DNA of 25,001 bases from positions 1 through 25,001 of the forward strand of contig CAYMCJ010000010.1 in assembly GCA_964388985.1 (NCBI GenBank). Reading direction: 5' to 3'. The position numbers and the translations under genes were made by a program. The stretch is from CAYMCJ01 sp964388985. GTDB taxonomy: Bacteria > Patescibacteriota > Patescibacteriia > Patescibacteriales > CAYMCJ01. Below, piece after piece: positions 1 through 7,300 of this stretch (the first letter of the stretch is position 1; each line of letters begins with the position of its first letter). The notes beneath the pieces were generated by a model, which was given only the letters and a program-made list of their open reading frames with translations, searched no databases and had not been told where the DNA came from.

Positions 1-199
1 CCAACTGCAATCTATCGGCCTTGGGATGCTTTTTAATTTCTAAAATTTTTCCCACTACCACCTTCTTAAATTTATCCGCCTGTTTAGCCACGCTGTCTAT
101 TTCTACCGTATGCATAGTCAAACGCAAACCCAACTCTTCCGGAGTGATAGACTTCGGTATGTTAACAAAATCTTTTAGCCAATTGAGTGATAGTTGCAT
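1..199 (-). CDS. pheT: Phenylalanyl-tRNA synthetase beta subunit, N-terminus (partial)
   Basis: This is the first 66 codons of the beta subunit of PheRS, read leftward from the ATG at 199-197 and running off the window edge. The translation begins MQLSLNWLKDFVNI and continues through a TPEELGLRLTMHTVEIDS segment to KILEIKKHPKADRLQL. That is the standard PheT start: a short N-terminal segment followed by the EMAP/OB-fold tRNA-binding domain with its HPNADRL-like motif. The (alpha-beta)2 enzyme charges tRNA-Phe in the cytoplasm. The gene starts 18 bases after the stop of the Nif3-family gene, so it is probably co-transcribed with pheS and nif3. The rest of the gene lies outside the window. Confidence 0.93.
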   Translation of the reverse strand, partial: MQLSLNWLKDFVNIPKSITPEELGLRLTMHTVEIDSVAKQADKFKKVVVGKILEIKKHPKADRLQL

Positions 200-217
200 G
201 GTTGGTTAGTTAATTAG

Positions 218-985
218 TTAAACGTCACACGGTATATCAATAAATTCCGCTTTAATTTTAAATTTTTCGCTAATCAAATTTCCCAAATTCTGGATGCCTA
301 ATTTTTCCGTATTATAATGTCCGGCATTAATAAAATTAATTTTTGCCTCCTCTACTTCTCGTACTATATTTTCACGCACATCACCGCAAAGATAAGTGTC
401 AGCTCCAGCCCCTTGAGCAGACACAAAATCAGGTGAAGCACCGCCGGAAATAATACCAATTTTCTTTATCATTTTTGGACCAGCCGCAATCGCGTACGGC
501 TCCGTAGCCAGTTTATCTTTAACCAATTCAACAAATTCTTTAAAGCTCGCCTGTTCCTGCACTTCTCCCACAAATCCGATATCTCCATAATCGGGCGTAT
601 TAATAACATCAATTTTTTTTAATCCCAGTAATTTTAATAAACTAATATTATTGCCAATTATCGGATGAGCATCCAAGGGAAGATGAAAACCCAATAAATT
701 AATATTGTTTTCCAAAAGCATTTTTAGTCTGTCTCTAAAAACTCCCTTTAATTCCATTGGGCTGGGAATGTTTTTTAAAAAAATACCATGATGAACAATT
801 ATCATTTTAACTCTTTTTTTAACCGCTGTTTCAATTAATTTTTTTGACAAGCTAACGCCAATAATAATCCGGCCCACTTTGGCGGCACCTTCAATCTGCA
901 AACCATTAACGCAATAATCGTTAAAATCTTTAACTTTTAAATAATCTTGGCAAAATTTTACTATTTTATCTCTTTCCACTATCAT
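218..985 (-). CDS. Nif3/YbgI-family dinuclear metal-centre protein
   Basis: A 255-aa protein of the Nif3/YbgI (DUF34) family, whose members form toroidal hexamers with a two-metal site. The biochemical role is unsettled; some members are annotated as GTP cyclohydrolase I type 2. Metal-ligand motifs are visible in order: HHG at residues 65-67, HLPLDAH at 101-107, and GHYNTEKLG at 222-230 with the expected His and Glu. Length is normal for the short form, without the PII-like insertion of larger homologues. It lies between pheS (85 bases upstream) and pheT (18 bases downstream) on the same strand, so it splits what is usually a direct pheS-pheT pair. Family assignment is firm; function is not. 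Confidence 0.9.
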   Translation of the reverse strand: MIVERDKIVKFCQDYLKVKDFNDYCVNGLQIEGAAKVGRIIIGVSLSKKLIETAVKKRVKMIIVHHGIFLKNIPSPMELKGVFRDRLKMLLENNINLLGFHLPLDAHPIIGNNISLLKLLGLKKIDVINTPDYGDIGFVGEVQEQASFKEFVELVKDKLATEPYAIAAGPKMIKKIGIISGGASPDFVSAQGAGADTYLCGDVRENIVREVEEAKINFINAGHYNTEKLGIQNLGNLISEKFKIKAEFIDIPCDV

Positions 986-1025
986 ATTTTATTCGCTAAA
1001 TTAGTTTAATTAATTATAATTCGCA

Positions 1026-1072
1026 TGTGCCGCATTCGTAGTGCGGCTTTTTGCGTTAGCAAAAATAACGCT
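1026..1072. repeat. Two GC-rich mini-hairpins in the pheS-nif3 spacer
   Basis: Two adjacent hairpins fill the spacer. One has arms GCCGCA/TGCGGC around an ATTCGTAG-like centre. The other has arms GCGTTA/TAACGC around an A-rich loop. The 13-mer TGTGCCGCATTCG (1026-1038) occurs again in reverse complement at 13504-13516, and a related word lies near 16865, so this is a dispersed repeat. There is no U-tract on the minus strand after either hairpin, so termination between pheS and nif3 is not obvious. Confidence 0.55.
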
Positions 1073-2117
1073 AGAACTGCGACAAAAATCTTAAATCGCC
1101 GCTATGAAATAATCTAATATCATTAATGCCGTATTTCATCATTACCAGCCGGTCAATGCCCAGTCCGAAAGCAAAACCGGAAAATTTATCAGGGTCAATC
1201 CCGCCGGCGCGCAAAACATCGGGATGAATCATGCCCGAACCCATCATTTCCAACCAACCGCTATGTTTACAGCTCGGACAGCCGGTCCCGCCGCAAACCC
1301 GGCAGGCCATATCAAATTCCAACCCCGGCTCAACAAAAGGAAAATAGCCCGGCCTAACCCTAATTTTTATCTCTCTTTTAAATATGCCTTTAAGCATCTC
1401 CCGCACGACGGAAATTAAATTAACTATTGAAATTTTTTCTCCCACCATCAAACCCTCCAGTTGGTAAAGAGTATGTTCATGGCAAGCATCGGTCGCTTCA
1501 CACCTAAAAACCCGACCCGGAACAATACAGCGTAAAGGCGCACCATATTTTTCCATTGCCCTGACCTGCATCGGTGAAGTCTGAGTCCGCATTACTAAAT
1601 CATACTGGCCGTCTTTATTTTTTTTATCAATAAAAAAGGTATCCTGAGTATCACGCGCCGGATGATGAAACGGAACATTCAAAGCCTCAAAATTATAATA
1701 ATCGCTTTCCAGTTCCGGCCCGTCCAGCACCATAAACCCCATGGATTTAAATAAATCTTCCAATTCATTTTGCACAATGGTTAAAGGATGGAGATGCCCC
1801 TTGGCTATTTTTTCTCCCGGCAAGGTTACGTCAACAAATTCACTCCCGTCCCCTTGCCCGGAAATTATACTGCCGACTTCCTTAAATTTATTAAAAAGCT
1901 CTTTTTTCGTCTGATTGGCCAGCTGCCCCAAATCTTTTTTCTGTTGGCTGTCTAAATTTTTTAAATTCCTTAAAATTTTGGTCAACTCCCCTTTTCGGCC
2001 CAAATACTTAACTTCCAAATCACGCAAAACAGCGGCATCCTTAACTTCTTCCAGCCGTTTGAATATCTCTTTCTTTAAATTTTCTAATTTATTTCTCATA
2101 TTATCAATTAGAATCAT
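1071..2117 (-). CDS. pheS: Phenylalanyl-tRNA synthetase alpha subunit
   Basis: A full-length 348-aa catalytic alpha subunit of PheRS, a class II aminoacyl-tRNA synthetase. An N-terminal coiled-coil (about residues 5-90) is followed by the catalytic core. Visible landmarks are PLTIVQNELEDLF, the FRCEATDACHEHTLYQLEG motif-2 region, a Cys-rich CRVCGGTGCPSCKHSGW element followed by the GMIHPDVL segment, and the FAFGLGIDRLVMMKYGI motif 3. The ATG at 2117-2115 is preferred because an AGGAAG ribosome-binding site lies about 9 bases upstream; it overlaps the end of the upstream membrane-protein gene by 14 bases. A second ATG at 2099-2097 would give a 342-aa protein starting MRNKLENLK and has no visible ribosome-binding site. 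Confidence 0.95.
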   Translation of the reverse strand: MILIDNMRNKLENLKKEIFKRLEEVKDAAVLRDLEVKYLGRKGELTKILRNLKNLDSQQKKDLGQLANQTKKELFNKFKEVGSIISGQGDGSEFVDVTLPGEKIAKGHLHPLTIVQNELEDLFKSMGFMVLDGPELESDYYNFEALNVPFHHPARDTQDTFFIDKKNKDGQYDLVMRTQTSPMQVRAMEKYGAPLRCIVPGRVFRCEATDACHEHTLYQLEGLMVGEKISIVNLISVVREMLKGIFKREIKIRVRPGYFPFVEPGLEFDMACRVCGGTGCPSCKHSGWLEMMGSGMIHPDVLRAGGIDPDKFSGFAFGLGIDRLVMMKYGINDIRLFHSGDLRFLSQF

Positions 2118-2538
2118 TTATATTATCTTCCTGTTCCATATTTTGCGACGCATATTTATTACTATACGAACCAGAGCTGATTAAAAAATATTCCAGCAAA
2201 GACAAGCCAATAATTAATAAAAATAAATTCAGCCAGGAAAATAAATTATGGGATAATAAATAAAGAATGGCCACAATAAAAAATGCAAACAAAAACGACT
2301 GCCTAAAAGCCGACTTGACGGAATTAAATACTAATTCGCGTTTTAAACCGATAAACCTAATTAAAAAACCGACAATGGCGGCGGTGCCGCTTAAAGCGAA
2401 AAATAAAGAAAAATAAAACAATAAAAAACCGAGCCAGTTGGTAATATCAGGATTTACGGTCCATAAAACAAACAAAAATGCGCTCCAACACACAAAAGTG
2501 GCCGCTATCATCATAATTAAATAAGACTTTAAAGTCAT
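2104..2538 (-). CDS. Small four-TM membrane protein upstream of pheS
   Basis: A 144-aa protein with four hydrophobic segments: about residues 5-27, 36-60, 82-98 and 101-118. It has a polar Asn/Asp/Glu-rich tail (QNMEQEDNINDSN) and no catalytic motif that I recognise. It overlaps pheS by 14 bases, which implies translational coupling, and it is the first gene of this run. Its role is unknown. The overlap with pheS suggests co-regulation but does not show a function in translation. Confidence 0.7.
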   Translation of the reverse strand: MTLKSYLIMMIAATFVCWSAFLFVLWTVNPDITNWLGFLLFYFSLFFALSGTAAIVGFLIRFIGLKRELVFNSVKSAFRQSFLFAFFIVAILYLLSHNLFSWLNLFLLIIGLSLLEYFLISSGSYSNKYASQNMEQEDNINDSN

Positions 2539-2540
2539 AT

Positions 2541-2651
2541 ATTAGTTACTTAGTTAATTAGTTGCTTGGTTTATAAAGATTAAAAAATCCAACCACATAA
2601 ACTGCGCAACTAGGCAACTAATTAACCAATTAACTGATTAACTAACTATAG
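2541..2651. repeat. Imperfect inverted repeat built of TTAGTTAATTAG words
   Basis: The spacer between the membrane-protein gene and mscS holds a left arm of TTAGTTA/TTAGTTAATTAGTTG words and a right arm of the reverse complement (CAACTAATTAACCAATTAAC and following bases). The arms are separated by about 30 bases. The same word appears once at 206-222, between pheT and nif3. No gene is seen in 2539-2705. Confidence 0.6.
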
Positions 2652-2705
2652 CTACTTTACCATTATAACTCTCTTTTTTCAAGTATAATAAGAAGAAATC
2701 TAGGT

Positions 2706-3728
2706 CTAATTATGAATAACCCTTTGCGGAAAAGGTATTTCAATATTTTCTTTCCTAAACTCTTTTATAATTTCCTTGATTAAAGCATGCTTAATCCGGC
2801 CCTCGTCTTTCACTTGGTCCACCTTTATAAGAATAACAAAGTTAATTGAAGAGTCGGCCAACTCTTTAAAACGGATAATCGGTTCATTGCCTTCGGCTTT
2901 AATTTTTTCGGTTTTAATTACGTTTTTAGCGGCTCCGGCGGCGGTTTGCTCAACTTTTTCCAGATTAGAATCATAAGCTACCCCGACCTGAATTGAAGTA
3001 AAAAATGATTTATCGGAATAATCATAGCTGGCGATTTTTTGGCCCACAAATACCGAATTGGGGATTATGACGGCATTGCCGCTTATAGTTCTAATCCTGA
3101 CTGACCGCCAGGAAATATCCTCAATATAGGCCTTGGTGCCGTCTTCCAATTGTATCCAGTCGCCAATATTAATTGACTTATCCATTACCAAAAATAGGGC
3201 GGAAAATAAATTAGCCAAAGTCTCCTGCAGACCCAAAGCAATAGCCAAACCGGCTACGCCCAAACCGGCCAGCAGGGGGCCAATCTGAATGCCGAGCTGT
3301 CCGAAAACTATTAACAAAGCAATGGCATAAACAAAAACCGAAATCATCTTCCTAATAAAAATAAACATGGTTTGGTTAATTTTCCGAGCGGCTTTTTCCT
3401 TGTCCCCGTACCAGGCAAAAAATGTTTTTAACAGCCGGCTAAAAGTAAAACCGACCAGCAAAATTACCAAAACCAAAAAAACTTCCTCAAGACTTACTCC
3501 TTTCCAGCTGTAGCTTAAACCGTAATACTTACCGGCAAAATAAAAACCTAGAAGAACGGCCAAATATCTAATCGGCAGTTTTATTGCTTTTAAAATTTTA
3601 TCGTCTAATGAAGTTTTGGTCCGGCTGGCAAATTTTCCCAAAAGTCTCATAAAAATCGTTACCACGTAAGAGCCGAGCCAAAAAGCGATTATTATTAAAA
3701 CCGCATTGATTAATTTATTTTCAAACAT
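2706..3728 (-). CDS. MscS-family mechanosensitive ion channel
   Basis: A 340-aa small-conductance mechanosensitive channel homologue acting in the cytoplasmic membrane as an osmotic release valve. There are hydrophobic segments near residues 6-28, 54-70, 78-100, 128-146 and 150-172. The last is the Gly/Ala-rich pore helix (PLLAGLGVAGLAIALGLQET). It is followed by the beta domain with GDWIQLEDGTKAYIEDISWR, VRIRTISGNAVIIPNS and the C-terminal alpha/beta domain. Length and order match the standard MscS core with an extra N-terminal helix pair. It appears monocistronic; the neighbouring spacers on both sides carry inverted repeats. Confidence 0.93.
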   Translation of the reverse strand: MFENKLINAVLIIIAFWLGSYVVTIFMRLLGKFASRTKTSLDDKILKAIKLPIRYLAVLLGFYFAGKYYGLSYSWKGVSLEEVFLVLVILLVGFTFSRLLKTFFAWYGDKEKAARKINQTMFIFIRKMISVFVYAIALLIVFGQLGIQIGPLLAGLGVAGLAIALGLQETLANLFSALFLVMDKSINIGDWIQLEDGTKAYIEDISWRSVRIRTISGNAVIIPNSVFVGQKIASYDYSDKSFFTSIQVGVAYDSNLEKVEQTAAGAAKNVIKTEKIKAEGNEPIIRFKELADSSINFVILIKVDQVKDEGRIKHALIKEIIKEFRKENIEIPFPQRVIHN

Positions 3729-3743
3729 AAAATGTTGGATATC

Positions 3744-4198
3744 AGATATTGGATATTAGATATTGACGACTAATATATTCCACTCTGATAAATTATATAT
3801 TTTTATAACAAGATTTAATATATGAATTTAATTTTTTATGAACTTCCTCTAATTTATTCAACATCTTTTCAAATTTATTCCTGTTAATCTTATTTCTTTT
3901 ATATAATAACAATAACCAATGTTTTAATTCCAAAAGTGAGCCCCGGGCATTATAATAAAACTTAATTTTATCTTTATAATGAAACCTACCATAACCTTCG
4001 GCAATATTAGCCCCGACAGAATCAATACTGCGGATAAACTGATCACCAATTATTTTCTTTTCTTGCCAATCTGAATTTTCATAAATTGTCCAAGCTTTAT
4101 CACTTAAAACAACCGCCATTTTATATACCTCCAAATCACCTAATTTTACATATTTATCAATGGACATAATTTATAAAAATATCTAATATCCAATATCT
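3744..4198. repeat. 21-bp inverted repeats bracketing the four-helix-bundle gene
   Basis: The sequence AGATATTGGATATTAGATATT at 3744-3764 recurs exactly as its reverse complement at 4178-4198. The pair encloses only the four-helix-bundle gene (3793-4167). The arms contain the word GATATTGGATATTA repeated with variation. Whether the enclosed segment moves as a unit is inference; I see no clear target-site duplication. Confidence 0.55.
3793..4167 (-). CDS. Four-helix-bundle protein (23S rRNA IVS / S23-like family)
   Basis: A 124-aa all-helical protein of the four-helix-bundle family, which includes proteins encoded by 23S rRNA intervening sequences and the Avd-like proteins of diversity-generating retroelements. 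Family signatures are the LEVYKMAVVLSDKAWTIYE first helix, the FIRSIDSVGANIAEGYGR centre (residues about 44-61), and the YNARGSLLELKHWLLLL third helix. Molecular function is unknown; members are thought to bind nucleic acid or other proteins. The gene stands alone between inverted repeats, which suggests a small mobile cassette. No rRNA or reverse transcriptase lies next to it here. Confidence 0.85.
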   Translation of the reverse strand: MSIDKYVKLGDLEVYKMAVVLSDKAWTIYENSDWQEKKIIGDQFIRSIDSVGANIAEGYGRFHYKDKIKFYYNARGSLLELKHWLLLLYKRNKINRNKFEKMLNKLEEVHKKLNSYIKSCYKNI

Positions 4199-4239
4199 AA
4201 TTTCTAAAATTACAATTTTTTTAAATCGTTTTTCCAGTC

Positions 4240-4339
4240 NNNNNNNNNNNNNNNNNNNNNNNNNNNNNNNNNNNNNNNNNNNNNNNNNNNNNNNNNNNNN
4301 NNNNNNNNNNNNNNNNNNNNNNNNNNNNNNNNNNNNNNN
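4240..4339. other. Assembly gap of 100 N with duplicated 55-bp flanks
   Basis: Exactly 100 N. The 55 bases before it (4185-4239) are identical to the 55 bases after it (4340-4394). The right copy contains the last codons and stop of valS. The simplest reading is two contig ends that overlap by 55 bp and were joined with an arbitrary gap, so no sequence may be missing and the duplicated flank is an artefact. The open reading frame across the N run is not a gene. Confidence 0.85.
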
Positions 4340-4364
4340 AATATCCAATATCTAATTTCTAAAA

Positions 4365-7300
4365 TTACAATTTTTTTAAATCGTTTTTCCAGTCCCGCAA
4401 TTTTTTCTTTTCCAAATCTACAATATCCTTTGGCGCTTTGGCTATAAAATTTTTATTGGCTAATTTCTTTTCCACGATTTTAATCATTTTTTCTAAATTA
4501 TCTTTTTCTTTTTTAAGTCTGACTTTTTCTTTTTCCTTATCAATCGCGCCGATTAAATAAATATCTATTCCATTAACACTAATATAAATCTCATTTTTAA
4601 TTTTTGAACCTTTTTCTAAAATTTTCAACTCCTTAATTCCGGTACGCAAACCTTTTATCAAATGCGCCTGCGATTCAATCAGCTTTTTATACTTTCCGAC
4701 ATAAATTATAGCTTTAACTTTCTTTTTTGGTTCCACCTTATTTTCGTATCGTACATTGCGGATGGCTGTGATCAGATTAATTATCAACTCAAAATTGTTT
4801 GAAGTCTTAATTGATTTATATTTTTCAATATCAGGCCAATCTTCTATTATTAAATCTTTTTTAATATCCCAATCTTCTTTCCATTCACTATTAATCGCTT
4901 CGGTAACAAACGGCATAAATGGGTGCCATAATTTAAGTAAATCTTCAATAATAGTTCTTAATATAACCCCCTTGTAAGCTGTTCTTTCAAATTTACTAAC
5001 CTCTAAATACTTATCGGCCAAATCAACCCAGGTAAACTTCTTTAATCTTTCACCGGCCTGAGAAAAACGATAATTGTCCAAATCGTCACCTATTACCAAA
5101 ATCAAACCTTTAATCTTTTCTATTATCCATCTATCAGCCTCCGAATAATCTCCCTTTTTATTTAAAGTTTGTCCGTATACATTCTTAAAATTATCAAAAT
5201 AACCAATTAAATATCTAGAAATATTCCAAAGCTTATTGGCAAAATTCCTAAAGCCCGCCACTTTAGCTTCGCTTAAATTTATATCTCCGCCGGGCGTAGA
5301 GCCGATTACCAAAGAAAGGCGGGTGGCATCAGTACCGTATTTTTTTATCATCTCCAAAGGGTCAATCGCGTTATCTAAAGATTTGCTCATTTTTCTGCCC
5401 TTTTCGTCCCGGACCAAACCATGCAAATAAACGTCCTTAAAAGGAATGTCGCCGACCGCGTAAGTCGTCATAATTATCATCCGCGCCACCCAAAAAAATA
5501 AAATATCATAGCCGGTTTCCAAAACAGCTGTGGGATGAAAATTTTTAAAATCATCATCTATTTTAATTTTATAACTTTCAACTTCACATTTCTTGTGCGA
5601 TAAATTTTTAATTTCAGAAAACTTCTTTTTATTCAAAATCATATCAAAAAAATCTAAAACACCCGAGCCGGTAACAACTAAAACTTTTTTGCCAACATAT
5701 TTATTTTTCAAATCATTCAAAAATAAATCAACTCTGTTTTTTACTCCAATCGGACGTTCTTCATCTAAAAATTGGTGGCCAATTTCTTTTTCCTTCCAGC
5801 CGGGCGCATCCGGATATTTTATTCTAACTTCTTCTTTAGTTAATCCGCTCATAAACCCAAATCTATATTCACGCAAACGTTTGTCTTTAATAATTTCTAA
5901 ATTGTGATATTTGTTAATTATTTCCGCGGTTTGCACAGTCCTTTTCAAATCCGAAGAAAAAATTAAATCAATTTTTTCGTTTTTTAATTTTTCCGCTAAT
6001 TCTTCAGCCTGCTTTTTTCCTTCTTTGTTTAAATTTTTATTAACTTCTTTTTCCTGACCAATAAATTTATTACCATGAGCGTTAGTATTTCCATGACGTG
6101 TAGCCAGTATTTTTATTTCACCGCCAGGCCAACCCATGGTTGAAAAAGTCCACAAACCGGAAGAAAACCAGGTATCCAAAGTGTCTTTATCTTGAACCCA
6201 AATATCTTTTCTAAGTTCATCTAATATTTCTTCGCATTCTTTACAATTAAAATGGCTTACCCGGGCTTCCATAGCAATTAATTTTGCATCTTTTAATTTT
6301 CCAGCATAAAACTTGTTATCTTCCTGTCTGGCGGGAAGATCGTTTAAATCCTGAAAAATTATCACCTCTCCAATTAATTTATTTATTTTATTAAAATTAA
6401 AATCATCACCTTTGTAATCCCTTAACTCTTCTGTTCTTGGTTTATACACCGGAGCAACCATGACAAGTTTCTTAATTTTTATATTATTTTCTTCAATTAT
6501 TTTCAAAGCCAAAATTCCCCCCAAAGAATGAGTAACAATCACTGTGTTTTCGTTAATTTGAGCATTTTTTAAAACAAATTCAGCCTGTTCTTTACGATTG
6601 GGACTGTGGGCATTTGGTAAATTTTCACAAAAATTATTTTTTGTAAATACTTGTTGATTTAACCACCCAAGAGGATCAACCACTTTGTCCGTTCGCTTAA
6701 ATCCATGTAAAAAAACAAAATTTGTTTTTTCCGCCGGCGGCTCTACTCCGACATAAATTTCTTCATTGCCTAATTCATATTTTTCCAGTCGCATATTTAA
6801 GGAATAATGACCATAGGCTTTTTCATTCGGCAAATTATTTAAAATCGCGTAAAACATATCAAGAGTATCGCCGTGGGAAACAACCATAATTCTCTGGCCA
6901 ACATATTTCTTTTTTATATCTTCTAAAAAATCTTTTACCCGCGCCCTGACTTCATCGTAAGTTTCAGCCGTCGGCACGTCAATCCAATAAGGCAAGCCAT
7001 TAACTTTAAAAGTAGTGATTTCCGGATGTTTTTTTAAAATTTCATTTGTTTTTTTACCTTCAAACTTGCCATAATGCCGCTCTTTTAAACGGTCATCCTG
7101 AATAATTTTTACGCCAAAAGTATTAAGAAGCTCGGCGGTCTGGCTGGTTCTTTTTAAAGGGGAAGTAATAATAATATCAAATTTTTCATTCTTAATTTTT
7201 TCCGCCAGTTTACGGGCATCTCTGGCGCCCTTATTATTTAAAGGCACATCCTTTTGGCCCTGCATAATGCCGTTTTTATTCCAATCGGTCTGGCCGTGCC

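Noticed and set aside
4157..4348. 63-aa frame across the first N run
   Set aside because: Most of it is translated N, and the ends are duplicated spacer and the valS tail; it is an assembly artefact.
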